DNA from: Roseomonas gilardii subsp. gilardii
Lineage (GTDB): Bacteria; Pseudomonadota; Alphaproteobacteria; Acetobacterales; Acetobacteraceae
Direction: 5' to 3'
Assembly (NCBI RefSeq): GCF_023078375.1
Contig: NZ_CP095554.1
Location: 1,593,501 to 1,657,500 of the forward strand
DNA length: 64,000 nucleotides
Position numbers and translations under genes: made by a program. The notes beneath the pieces were generated by a model. The model had not been told where the DNA came from. It searched no databases and saw only the letters and a program-made list of their open reading frames with translations. This document shows positions 46,645 to 55,486 of the stretch, piece after piece. Each line of letters starts with the position of its first letter. Positions within the stretch are counted from its first letter, which is position 1.

Positions 46645-48065
46645 TTAAGGTAGGGCATGTGTTACTCCTTTAAACAGAAAAGCGCGGCAGAGCCTCACAA
46701 AAATATCTGGATCGCGTGTCTCTTGAAGTGCAAAAATTCTTTGTATCTCCGCGTCCATAATAGCCTCCTCGTCAGAAGGATAGCTGTGTACGAGTTCACG
46801 AAAAGCCGAAGGCTCGCGCATACCAGCTGCAAGTCTTAGCCACGCGCGGCCCAGTTCGGTATGCTTCGGCAAATCATCCGAGCCATGACAATACTTGAGG
46901 CCAATTTGCGCAATTAACCGCGGAAAGGCAATTTTATTTCCGCACTCAAGGATAATTTTTTCTAGCGCATCGATGTCAGCAATATTTTCCTGGGTGTGCT
47001 GATGATATTGCAATGCGGTTGCTAGCGCAGATTTCTCCTGTACGTTGGGTGATGTCTCTCCGCAAGCCAATTTCACGATGGGGACGACATTTGCCTCCTT
47101 TGTTGATGGGCATAAAGATTCGATCATAGTGGAAACAACTTCTGTTGGATTACACGAAAGGACTGTATTCTGTAGGCATTTTAGCGCTCCAGCAGCACAT
47201 TGAAGAACGCCGTCAGCATGAACGGTGATATACATACCGAGATCTCGAGCTAAAGGCGATTGCTCAACCGGATTTAAAATAGCTTTAACTGTATCGGTTT
47301 CATACTCAAAGTTTTTTTTTCGGATAATCTCATAATGATCTGCGTTTATTTGCCAATAATAAGACAAAAAACCTAAGACCAAATCAGGGATCTGCGCAAT
47401 GCTTTGTTGGCTGGTTTTTCTCAGTTGAAGCGAAAACTGCCGCAAAGGTGCCATAGAGAAAAAAGCATCAAGAAGAGGGAAACGCCGCGATAGAGCTGCG
47501 TACATCCACATCATCTCAGCAGTAGGAGCAGAACGCGGGTTGTGAATCAGTAAGGACTCTTCTTGCATAGTCATCTGACGGAGGTCACTACAGCGCCCAA
47601 GAAAAGCAAAATCATCACTCATGAACGGAAAGGTGGAGGCGGTGCGGACAATAACAACCTTTCGCTGGTAAGTGCTGTTAGGAGATTGTGTTGCAATTAG
47701 CGGATCTGCCATTCGCGAAAGAAAACTATCCAGCAAAACGGCGCATTTGTCCGTTCTTAATTTTAATACCACTGCATCCGAAGGGAGTTGTATAAGTGCC
47801 TGGAAGAGAGATTTTTTTGGCGCTGGATGTTCCCATACCCACCTGTTCGAGGAGAGGGAGATTCAATAACCTCAATCCCAGAGTTTATAATCTTCGAAAA
47901 CAACGGATGATCTTGTTTGAGTTCTTCATTCCACGTTGAAAAAAGAATCCTATTAAGCTTGCCGCTATTTTTTTCTTCTATGAGACGGTCAAGGATAAAA
48001 GAGAATTCTAGAGTGTCGCGCAAAGCGCCGCAAACAACGGCAATTTTCTCTGAATCTTGGCCCAT
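46645..48065 (-). CDS. WavE-like polysaccharide biosynthesis protein, frameshifted at a poly-A tract
   Basis: Two overlapping frames make one protein. ATG 48065 (ribosome site AGGAGAGAATT) starts MGQDSEKIAVVCGALRDTLE, with RILFSTWNEELKQDHPLFSK and SGIEVIESPSPRTGGYGN. After IQRQ the frame is lost in seven A. One extra A restores KKSLFQALIQLPSDAVVLKL and RTDK, then about 350 further residues to the stop at 46645. The STW...RTDK layout matches the neighbouring WavE-like protein. The C-terminal part is helical and Sel1/TPR-like (AWLRLAAGM). The role is probably transfer or modification of a surface sugar. The gene could be broken, phase-variable or mis-sequenced. Confidence 0.7.
47812..47818 (-). 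repeat. Seven-A homopolymer at the frame break of the WavE-like gene
   Basis: The tract reads as AAAAAAA on the coding strand. With eight A the two halves of the gene are in frame. Slippage at such tracts switches surface-glycan genes on and off in many bacteria, though a sequencing error fits as well. Confidence 0.7.
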
Positions 48066-48093
48066 AATTCTCTCCTGCTTGCGCTCGCGAGGG

Positions 48094-49932
48094 TCATTTA
48101 TCAAAAAAATTGAGTTGTAGTATTTCACTGTTTAGGGATTGAGGCATGCGTTTGCTGGCACCAATGGCTGCAATGAAATCTTGAAGGCAGCCAAAGTGCT
48201 TCTTCCAAAATAGGGGGGTAAAGCTACCAAGGTTTGTATTTTCTTGGATAAAATCTGCGATCTGCGTAATAGCTGCGGCATACTGACCGGCCGTCATTGC
48301 AGCTCTTCGGAAATTAGCTTCGGCTGCTTTTATATCGAAATGTCTTTGAGCTCCGTCTAGCCGTAATAATCCTGTCATAACTAGGGCAGGCCAAAAGTTT
48401 TTCCTTGCAGCGTCAGCTAAATCACGCAGCGTATCCACATAGTACTGCTCGTGTTCAGTTGAGGTAGCTTCACCCGTAAATCCTGCCCTTAAAGCCCATC
48501 CGCGCACCATTTGTGCGTCAGAGTTACGTCCTTTCGAGGCGGCCGAAATAAGAAGCCAACCATCTTTATGACGCATTCGTTCATTAGACTGTAAGCAGTG
48601 GACGCCACACCAGAAGAGTATAGTGGACTCTAGGGAGGCCATAATTAGATGCCTATTTTTTGCGATCTCTGTTGCAATATTCGCGTAGACCGTCTCAATC
48701 TTGGAGGCGCCAGTTGCAAGTATAATGGAATGTGCTTGTTCAAGGAAAACGTTTTTGAAGCCTGCGTCTCTCATTGGTTTGGCAGCTTGTGCAATAGAGC
48801 GGGGGCGATTGATGGCGATATTTGTGATGGCATCCTTCGTTGTGGCCGACATTGGGTGATGATGGACTAACGATTGATATGCGGCGCGCCGAAGATCTTC
48901 AATTTCAGCATCTTCTAATTGCCAGGCGGCGAAGGTGCCATCGAGAATTTCCGCCGCAGCTTGATCGAATGTAGCACTGCTAGATGAATGATTAAGGCCA
49001 AGGCCCAGCAAATCCGAAAAATTTCTTGACGACGTATTTCGTGTTCCGCGAAAACCAGCAATATAAACGACATCGACTAAATGTTTTTGTGGCCGCCCTG
49101 CCATTAGGCGAAGTAAACATTCCTTTGGTGCTGGGAGCGTGTCAGAGACATCACGAGCGCAAAGAAAGCTGCTTGTGTGAATGGCAGCGTGTAGTGCCAT
49201 AAGGCGCGCTATAGGTTTTGGCAAGTCAATACCGATGCTGTCTGCCCAATCGACGATCAGATGGCTTAGCATATATTGGGAGAAATGATGGAATAACTGA
49301 AGGAGAAATAAATTCTCTTGGTAGAAAGGCCAGGATAATACACGAAGTTCGGGTGATAAGATAGGATTGAAGAAAACATCTTCAAACCAACGAGACACGC
49401 CTAGAGCGCGCAATAGATCATCTCTTTCGCCCATGAAACAAAAATCGATCATCCACATGAACGCAGTGGAAGAATAGCCGAGGATATAAATTTTATGCTT
49501 GAAAGGTGATTTAAACTGGCCAATATCTTGGCTATTCTCTAAAGGATGGGCTAGAATGGGTTCGAGCCCCTTCATGACTTTTAGTGTTTTATCTGTCCTG
49601 CATCGTAGAATTTTACTTCCGGCTGGGCATGCAAAAATTCCCGCAACCACACTTTTGAATTGTGCGTTTACGGCACCCTTTCCCACATCATCTGGCGGCA
49701 TTGTTTCGACAATATGTACGCCATTTTCTTCAAGGAGTGTCCTGGCTTGCGGGATATTATCCAGCTGACCTTCCCATGTTGAAACGACAACATGGGAAGC
49801 ATGGTTTTCCTTCACTAGTGAAATGGATCTTTCAACTGTGGCTAGGAACTCCAAAGGCTCCCGAATTGCACCAGTTATAAGTATGACCTTGGTCTCTGCG
49901 GGAGGTTTCCTAGATGGTGCAATCACATTCAT
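48094..49932 (-). CDS. WavE-like polysaccharide biosynthesis protein with C-terminal helical repeats
   Basis: The N-terminal ~200 residues resemble WavE lipopolysaccharide-synthesis proteins: VILITGAIREPLEFLATVER, SHVVVSTWEGQLDNIP, VNAQFKSVVAGIFACPAGSK and ILRCRTDKTLKV. The STWEG and R-T-D segments are the likely nucleotide-sugar and metal region. The C-terminal ~250 residues are helical with Sel1/TPR-like units (GWLLISAASKGRNSDAQMVR; FRRAAMTAGQYAAAI). The 612-residue protein is intact. It has the same design as the frameshifted neighbour, 28 bp downstream, so the two look like paralogues in one transcript. The family call is from motif recall; exact activity is unknown. Confidence 0.65.
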   Translation of the reverse strand: MNVIAPSRKPPAETKVILITGAIREPLEFLATVERSISLVKENHASHVVVSTWEGQLDNIPQARTLLEENGVHIVETMPPDDVGKGAVNAQFKSVVAGIFACPAGSKILRCRTDKTLKVMKGLEPILAHPLENSQDIGQFKSPFKHKIYILGYSSTAFMWMIDFCFMGERDDLLRALGVSRWFEDVFFNPILSPELRVLSWPFYQENLFLLQLFHHFSQYMLSHLIVDWADSIGIDLPKPIARLMALHAAIHTSSFLCARDVSDTLPAPKECLLRLMAGRPQKHLVDVVYIAGFRGTRNTSSRNFSDLLGLGLNHSSSSATFDQAAAEILDGTFAAWQLEDAEIEDLRRAAYQSLVHHHPMSATTKDAITNIAINRPRSIAQAAKPMRDAGFKNVFLEQAHSIILATGASKIETVYANIATEIAKNRHLIMASLESTILFWCGVHCLQSNERMRHKDGWLLISAASKGRNSDAQMVRGWALRAGFTGEATSTEHEQYYVDTLRDLADAARKNFWPALVMTGLLRLDGAQRHFDIKAAEANFRRAAMTAGQYAAAITQIADFIQENTNLGSFTPLFWKKHFGCLQDFIAAIGASKRMPQSLNSEILQLNFFDK

Positions 49933-49960
49933 AAGAACCGCTCCAAATGCGCTATATTTA

Positions 49961-50724
49961 CTAAATTTTTAATAGTAGTTCTGAAAAATTGACTTCGGAT
50001 TCAAAGTTGTTGCTTAATAGCGCCTCGTATTCCGCTGGCGTCCCGCTGAAGAAGATCTCCTTCATTGGGATAGTGCCGTAGCGCACCTCGTGCCCGGCCT
50101 CGATCAGATGCCGGTACATCGGTGCCACATAGAGTTCGTTGGTCGAGGGTGCCGCCGTTCCCGCGCATAGGCATCGCGGAACAGGGTGGCGGCGCCGAAG
50201 TGATAGAGGCCCGAGCAGCAGAAGGGCGCGATCCGGCGCTTCTCCACCACCTCGGCGGCCACGCCCTCCGGCGGGTTGGCCGGGTCGGCGGGGCGGACGA
50301 AGGACCAGTGGTCGCCTTCGCCCAGGAAGCATTCCAGCCAGCCCGCCATGCCGTCGAAGCTTGCCTTGCGCACGCCGGGGCGGATGGTGTCTATGTTGAA
50401 GATGGTGACCGGCTCCCCATTCGGCACTTCCGCGCGGTCGAGGCCGAGCTGCACGGTTTCCGCCTGCCCTCGGGTGGGCTCCGGCAGTGCCACCATCCGC
50501 AGGTTCCGGATGCCGATCGCCTCGGTCCGCGCGCGCACGAATTCCGCGACGCCCGGCCGGTCGAGATGGATGAGCAGGAAGGTCTCGCTCCCGAACATTT
50601 CGGAGAAGCCGAGCAGGGACCAATCCAGCAGTGGCCGCCCGGCCAGCGGCAGCATCCATTTCGGCCGGTCGTAGCCCGCTTTGGTGAAGCGGCTGCTGAG
50701 GCCGGCCATGGGGAAGACGATCAT
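49961..50724 (-). CDS. NDP-sugar pyrophosphorylase-like nucleotidyltransferase, frameshifted
   Basis: From ATG 50724 the frame gives MIVFPMAGLSSRFTKAGYDR and PKWMLPLAGRPLLDWSL, the G-x-x-x-R-F..K signature of nucleotidyltransferases, with TIFNIDTI as the metal site. After YARER the frame fails near 50152-50156. One extra base gives AAPSTNELYVAPMYRHLIEA and GHEVRYGTIPMKEIFFSGTP to the stop at 49961, the normal family ending. The last ~20 codons (NNFESEVNFSELLLKI) lie in AT-rich DNA. ATG 50724 overlaps the upstream gene (ATGA). It probably activates a sugar phosphate or other phosphorylated unit with CTP or UTP. Confidence 0.8.
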
Positions 50725-52319
50725 GCGGGCGTCTCCATCCCGGCATAGAGGCGCAGCGCATTGGCCAGGAAGGCGCGCTGGCGGTCGGGCCGGTCGGCAT
50801 GCAGGGGGAGCATCGAGAGGAAGAGATGCACGGTCAGCGCCCGCGTGCCCGCGTCGCTGGTGCGGCGGCCGAGCAGGTCCATCTCCGCTGCTCTGTCAGG
50901 CAGGAAGCTGGCGGCCCCTTCACGGGACAGGTGCAGGGTGAGGTCATAGGGCTCCGGCTGCTCCACCTGGTAGCGGCCGGTGAGGATCAGGTCATAGCCC
51001 TCGACCGAATGGTTCAGCTTGGCGAGGTCGTAGCGCAGGTCGCCATAGACCGTGTGCTCCCCATCGCGGACGGAGCCGCGCGGGTCGATCACCTTGATCT
51101 GCTGCTGCCGGAAATCGAAGAAGGTGTTGGGGAAGCACAGGTCCCCGTGCATGACGCCGGGCAGGGGGTCGGTGGCCGCGGCGATGGTGGCGGTCTCGTC
51201 CGCGATGCGGCGGAGCGAGGGGAGGCGGCGCCCACCCGAGCGCCATTCGGCGTCGAGGTCGATCCGGCTGGCGCGGGCCCATTGCTCCAGCCGCGTGGCG
51301 GTCTTGTCGAGGGCCAGGACGCGCAGCGTGTCGGGCGGCAGGCGCGCGGGGGCGGCATCGGCGCCGAGCTCCCGCGCGGCGCGGAGGAAGTCGAAGCAGC
51401 CTTCCAGGATGCGCGCCCAGCTCGCCTGCTCCAGCCGTCCGAAGACGAAGAGCTCGTGCAGCGTCGGGCTGAATTCATAGCCGATGCGGTAGCCATTGCC
51501 TTCGCGGCCCAGGAAGGGCGGGGCGTGCAGGCGCAGCGGCGCGGGGATGTTCTCGAACCAGTCGGCCTCGGCGGAGAGCTTGTCGCTCTTCTCGCCCGTC
51601 TTGAGCACGGAGCGTCCGGCCACCGCGATGGCGTTGAAGGCGCGGGCCGTGCTGACCTTGGCGCGGGAGCGGTAGAAGGTCTGGAGGTGGCCGAAGTCCA
51701 GCCAGCCATCCAGCAGGCGGAAGGTCAGCGGATGGCGGGCGTTGTAGAGGGCCAGGGCACGCAGGAAGTCGCCTTGCGCCTCCGCCAGGGCACGGCCCAG
51801 GGCCGGGGCGGAGGAGAGGGCGAACCAGCCGCTGAGCACCTGGTCCTGCCGCGCGGCGGTGCCGGGGCGGCGGCTGACGAAGCTGCCCTGCAGCCCGCCG
51901 CTGAGAACGCCCCAGCTGTAGGAATCGGCGCTGGTGGCCACGCCGACCTCGTCCAGCGTCTCCGGCAGGGCTTCGAGGAACAGCGTGTCGCCGTGCAGGA
52001 TGCGCACCGGGCCGCGTGCGTCCGAGAGGGTCAGGGCATAGGCGATGCTCTCGCCGAGGCTGAGCCCGTCCGGGATGAAGAGGAGTTCGACGCCGGCGGC
52101 CAGGAGCTGGGCCTGGTCCCAGTCCTCCGGCTCGAAGCTCTGCGGCAGGGTCAGCACCACGCGCTCGCCGAGGCGGCGCAGGCTGGCGATCTGCGGGGTG
52201 AAGAGCCGGTTGTGCCCGAAGGGCAGGAAGCAGGGCGGGAGCTGGCCGAATTCAGCGCCGATCTCGGCATTCACATAAGCGGCCGAGGTGATCAGCGCGA
52301 GCGGGGCGTCGGGGCTCAT
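50721..52319 (-). CDS. Nucleotidyltransferase-like / aminoglycoside-choline-kinase-type phosphotransferase fusion
   Basis: This 532-residue two-domain protein joins two activities. Residues ~1-230 resemble a nucleotidyltransferase with FGHNRLFTPQIASLRRLGER and ILHGDTLFLEALPE, but lack a clear N-terminal G-x-G-x-R loop. Residues ~250-530 form an APH/choline-kinase domain with the catalytic loop GVMHGDLCFPNTFFDF (H-G-D-x4-N) and the metal site IKVIDPRGS. Such a fusion would phosphorylate a small alcohol or sugar and help activate it. It overlaps both neighbours by four bases, so HAD, fusion and nucleotidyltransferase form a tightly coupled operon. Confidence 0.8.
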   Translation of the reverse strand: MSPDAPLALITSAAYVNAEIGAEFGQLPPCFLPFGHNRLFTPQIASLRRLGERVVLTLPQSFEPEDWDQAQLLAAGVELLFIPDGLSLGESIAYALTLSDARGPVRILHGDTLFLEALPETLDEVGVATSADSYSWGVLSGGLQGSFVSRRPGTAARQDQVLSGWFALSSAPALGRALAEAQGDFLRALALYNARHPLTFRLLDGWLDFGHLQTFYRSRAKVSTARAFNAIAVAGRSVLKTGEKSDKLSAEADWFENIPAPLRLHAPPFLGREGNGYRIGYEFSPTLHELFVFGRLEQASWARILEGCFDFLRAARELGADAAPARLPPDTLRVLALDKTATRLEQWARASRIDLDAEWRSGGRRLPSLRRIADETATIAAATDPLPGVMHGDLCFPNTFFDFRQQQIKVIDPRGSVRDGEHTVYGDLRYDLAKLNHSVEGYDLILTGRYQVEQPEPYDLTLHLSREGAASFLPDRAAEMDLLGRRTSDAGTRALTVHLFLSMLPLHADRPDRQRAFLANALRLYAGMETPA

Positions 52320-52699
52320 GCTGCGTTCCGGCCGAGGTTGAGTAGGGTGGCGATCTCGTCGTGGCTCATGCGGACGAACTCGTCGGGGCGCAGGGCCTTG
52401 TCGTCCACATGGAAGCCGTCATGCCCGCACCAGGGCTTGCCGACATGGATCTCGTCATAGGGGATATCGTGGCGGCGCAGCCAGTCGATGATGACGGGCA
52501 AGGTGTGGACGTTGATCAGCCCGACATTGCCCTGGTGGGTGCGCATGTTGCGCGCGGTGCAGACGACGATCTCGAAGCCCTGGGCCTTGTACTCCCGCAG
52601 CTTCTCCACCACCGCGAGGTTGGGACGCTTGCCGGGATAGTCGAGTTGTGGATCGTCGATGGTCAGCGTGCCGTCGAGGTCGATCACCAAGCGCTTCAT
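52316..52699 (-). CDS. HAD-superfamily phosphatase of capsule/LPS type
   Basis: The 127-residue protein begins MKRLVIDLDGTLTIDDPQLD, with the HAD nucleophile and acid in DLDGT. VVCTARNMRT is motif II, and GKPWCGHDGFHVDDKALRPD holds the motif III lysine and motif IV acidic residues. Small HADs of this kind occur in polysaccharide clusters and act on sugar phosphates. ATG 52699 was chosen as the natural start of motif I; the longer frame is not conserved. It is the first gene of the operon. Confidence 0.85.
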   Translation of the reverse strand: MKRLVIDLDGTLTIDDPQLDYPGKRPNLAVVEKLREYKAQGFEIVVCTARNMRTHQGNVGLINVHTLPVIIDWLRRHDIPYDEIHVGKPWCGHDGFHVDDKALRPDEFVRMSHDEIATLLNLGRNAA

Positions 52700-52932
52700 C
52701 CGGTTCCCGCCAATCTCCTGGCTTCCTGGCGAAGGCAGCCATGGCTGTGTTCTCCGCAAGGAATTAACGGCATCTTAAAGGGTGCCCAGAGATCACTCAA
52801 CCCATTCGTGATGCGTCACAAGTTTCAGCAACCTGGGATATTTATATCTCTTTTTGGATCAACCTCGGTTGACGGAACGCAATCCCGTTGACGGAGTGGC
52901 AAGCGGCCTGTGTCGGGGCTAAGCCAGGAGGC

Positions 52933-53508
52933 ATGGACGCCATCGCACCCTTCGGCATCGGAATCTGCGGCATCGAGGAACTGGATGGCCATTGCGAGGC
53001 CGGGGTGAGCCATGTGCTCTCCATCCTCGACCCCGAATGGCCGGTGCCAGAGAGTTTCGGTCGCTTCGGGGAGCACCGGAAGCTGGAGCTGCGCTTCCAC
53101 GACGTGATCGAGGAAACGCCGGGCATGATCCGTCCGGAGCGGGAACATGTGGAGCAGATCCTGGCTTTCGGCGCGGACCTGCTGGCGGAACCGGGCGGGC
53201 GGCTGCTGGTGCATTGCCATGCCGGCATCTCGCGCTCGACCGCGGCCATGGCACTGATCCTGGCGCAGGCCCGGCCGGAGCTGGCGGCGGAGGCGATCTA
53301 CGGGGAAATCCTGCGCATCCGGCCCAAGGCCTGGCCGAATCTGCGCATCATCGAATGGGGCGATGCCTTGCTGCGCCGGGGCGGCACGATGATCGGCGGG
53401 GCCGCGAACCTGTATCGCCGCCAGCTCCTGGCCTTTCCCCGCGTCCGGACCCTGATGGCCGAAGGAGGCCGGGCGCGGGAGGTCGCGGCGGCCGACGCCG
53501 CGACCTGA
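52933..53508 (+). CDS. Dual-specificity/tyrosine-phosphatase-like protein
   Basis: The 191-residue protein has the C-x5-R signature in LLVHCHAGISRSTAAMALIL (Cys95, Arg101) and a likely general-acid aspartate in LRFHDVIEET (Asp57). GISHVLSI-type strand VSHVLSILDPEWPVP precedes it. ATG 52933 follows AGGAGGC. These phosphatases hydrolyse phosphotyrosine or other phosphate esters. It is divergent from the HAD-led glycan operon (233 bp between starts), so a link to polysaccharide control is possible but not shown. Confidence 0.85.
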   Translation: MDAIAPFGIGICGIEELDGHCEAGVSHVLSILDPEWPVPESFGRFGEHRKLELRFHDVIEETPGMIRPEREHVEQILAFGADLLAEPGGRLLVHCHAGISRSTAAMALILAQARPELAAEAIYGEILRIRPKAWPNLRIIEWGDALLRRGGTMIGGAANLYRRQLLAFPRVRTLMAEGGRAREVAAADAAT

Positions 53509-53514
53509 GGCCGT

Positions 53515-54540
53515 TCAGGAACCGGGGCGCTCGTGCAGCTCCGGCATGAAGAGGTCCTGCCACTTCGCCGGCTTGTTGCGGATGGTGCCCACGGCGCCCA
53601 TGAAGTTCGCGTACTCCATCAGCCCGTGCGGCGTCGTGTCGAAATGGGTGTCCGGCTCCTTCAGCATGGCCACCACCGCTTCATCCGTGCTGCCGGTTGG
53701 GGAGATGCGGTTGAAGATCGCCGCCGCCTTCACCGGGTCGGAGGTGATCAGCTTGTTGGCCTCGTCCTGGGCCGCGAGGAAGGCCGCCATGATCTTCGGG
53801 TTGCCATTGACGAACTGGCGCGGGGCGAAGACCACGTCCAGCGTGGCGTCGCCCAGCACCTCGCTGGCGGCGATCACCCGGTGGATGCGTGGGTCTTCCA
53901 GTTCCCGGCTGGAATAGGGCGGCGAGGCGAAATGCGCGGCGATCTCGGTCTTGCCGCTCATCAGCGCGGTGAAGGCCTCCGGATGGGGCAGGCCGACCGT
54001 CATCGGGTCGAGCTTCGCGTAGTTGGCCAGGCCGAACTGCTTGGCCACCAGCATCTGCAGCACCACGGCGGCGAGCGAGGTCTTGATGCCGGGCAGGGCG
54101 ATCTTGTCGCTCGGCGTGAAATCCGCGAGCGAGCGGATGTTCGGCCGGTTGGTGTTGAGCGACAGGGCACAGGTGCTCATCCCGCTGACGCCGATGATCT
54201 CGGAACGGGGGATGCCCCGGGCCCGCGACCAGAGGGTGATGAAACCCGGCGCGCCGGTGCCGGCGATGTCGAGCGAGCCGGCCAGCATCGCGTCGTTGAT
54301 GACATTGCCGCCGTCGAGCATCTGCCAGGAGACATCGACGGGGCCGAGGCCGGCCGCGTCGGCGTGCTTCTCCAGCAGCTTCTGGTCGCGCATCACGATC
54401 AGCGGCAGATAGAGGATGCCGTAGCCGTGGGAGAGGCGGACCTTGCCGGTTTCCGCATGAGCACGGCGGACCAGCAGGGCGGGGATGGCCAGCGCCGCGG
54501 AAAGGGCGGCACCGGCGGTGAGGATCTGGCGACGTTGCAT
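53515..54540 (-). CDS. Nitrate/sulfonate/taurine-type ABC transporter substrate-binding protein
   Basis: The 341-residue NMT1/TauA-like binding protein has a signal peptide (MQRRQILTAGAALSAALAIP, cleavage after AHA). The body shows LSHGYGILYLPLIVMRDQKL, VSWQMLDGGNVINDAMLAGS with LDIAGTGAPGF, the usual opening of this family. It is the last gene of the ATPase-permease-binding protein operon. The ligand is unknown (taurine, other sulfonates, nitrate and pyrimidine precursors are all used by relatives). Confidence 0.9.
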   Translation of the reverse strand: MQRRQILTAGAALSAALAIPALLVRRAHAETGKVRLSHGYGILYLPLIVMRDQKLLEKHADAAGLGPVDVSWQMLDGGNVINDAMLAGSLDIAGTGAPGFITLWSRARGIPRSEIIGVSGMSTCALSLNTNRPNIRSLADFTPSDKIALPGIKTSLAAVVLQMLVAKQFGLANYAKLDPMTVGLPHPEAFTALMSGKTEIAAHFASPPYSSRELEDPRIHRVIAASEVLGDATLDVVFAPRQFVNGNPKIMAAFLAAQDEANKLITSDPVKAAAIFNRISPTGSTDEAVVAMLKEPDTHFDTTPHGLMEYANFMGAVGTIRNKPAKWQDLFMPELHERPGS

Positions 54541-54591
54541 GGGACGCTCCCGTTCTGTCTTATCGTTGGACGCGGTTCGTACGGCTGCCGG

Positions 54592-55473
54592 TCAGTGCTG
54601 CATGCCCCAGCGGCGGATCGTGCGCTTCTCGATATTGGCGAAGATGAAGCTTTCCACAAAGAGGCCGATCAGGATCACGAAGAACAGCCCGGCAAAGACA
54701 TTGGCCGTCTCCAGCTGGTTGCGGTTCTCGAAGATGAACCAGCCGAGGCCGCCGGAACCGGAGGAGACGCCGAAGACCAGTTCCGCCGCGATCAGCGTGC
54801 GCCAGGCGAAGGCCCAGCCGACCTTGAGGCCGGTGAGGATCGAGGGAAAGGCGGCGGGGATCAGGATGTCCTTCACCAGCCGCAGTCCGGTCAGCCCGTA
54901 GTTCTGCCCCACCATGCGCAGCGTCTTGGACACCGAGCGGAAGCCGCCATGGGTGTTCAGCGCGATGGCCCAGAGCACGGAATGCACCAGCACGAAGATC
55001 ACGCTGCCCGAGCCCAGGCCGAACCAGATCAGCGCCAGCGGCAGCAGCGCGATGGCCGGCAGCGGGTTGAACATGGCGGTCAGGGTTTCCAGCAGGTCCG
55101 TGCCGATGCGCGAGCCGATGGCAACAGTGGTCAGCACGGCGGCCAGCGCGATGCCGATGGCATAGCCGATCACCAGCGTGCGCAGCGAGATCAGCGTGCG
55201 GGCGGGGATGACGCCGTTGGCGATGTTCTCGAACAGCGCCTGCACCGTGGCGGTGAAGGGCGGGAAGAGCAGGGGGTTGTCGAGCCAGCGCCCATAGGCC
55301 TCCCAGACCAGGGCCAGGACGAGGAGGATCAGCGCCTTGCGCAGCGCGCCGATGCGGTAGACGGATTCCCAGGCGGAGATCGGCTTGTTGATCTCGCCGA
55401 TCCCGCTGCGGGAGGGTTCGCGGATGATCTCGGGGCGCGAGACCAGAGGGCCGCCATTCACGGTGATGCTCAT
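54592..55473 (-). CDS. Nitrate/sulfonate/taurine-type ABC transporter permease
   Basis: The 293-residue TauC/SsuC-like permease has six membrane helices. The family loop AVQALFENIANGVIPARTLI is followed by SLRTLVIGYAIG. The EAA motif region is FRSVSKTLRMVGQNYGLTGL and the late segment is AWRTLIAAELVFG. It lies 13 bp after the ATPase gene and 51 bp before the binding protein. Confidence 0.92.
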   Translation of the reverse strand: MSITVNGGPLVSRPEIIREPSRSGIGEINKPISAWESVYRIGALRKALILLVLALVWEAYGRWLDNPLLFPPFTATVQALFENIANGVIPARTLISLRTLVIGYAIGIALAAVLTTVAIGSRIGTDLLETLTAMFNPLPAIALLPLALIWFGLGSGSVIFVLVHSVLWAIALNTHGGFRSVSKTLRMVGQNYGLTGLRLVKDILIPAAFPSILTGLKVGWAFAWRTLIAAELVFGVSSGSGGLGWFIFENRNQLETANVFAGLFFVILIGLFVESFIFANIEKRTIRRWGMQH

Positions 55474-55486
55474 GGACCGTTTCCCC

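Larger units (their letters stand above)
46443..49985. other. AT-rich segment, probably horizontally acquired
   Basis: From the end of the DUF1501 gene to the end of the nucleotidyltransferase gene, base composition drops to roughly 40-45% G+C by eye, against ~70% on both sides, and codon use changes accordingly. The segment carries only the two WavE-like genes. No transposase, integrase, tRNA or flanking direct repeat was found. Both flanking genes end inside AT-rich sequence. Confidence 0.75.

Noticed and set aside
49550-49575. A GGGTTCGAGCCCC string resembling a tRNA T-arm
   Set aside because: It lies inside the WavE-like coding sequence and no acceptor, D or anticodon arms fit around it.
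46443-49985. Prophage or insertion-sequence origin for the AT-rich segment
   Set aside because: No transposase, integrase, phage gene, terminal inverted repeat or tRNA target was found; it holds only two WavE-like genes.
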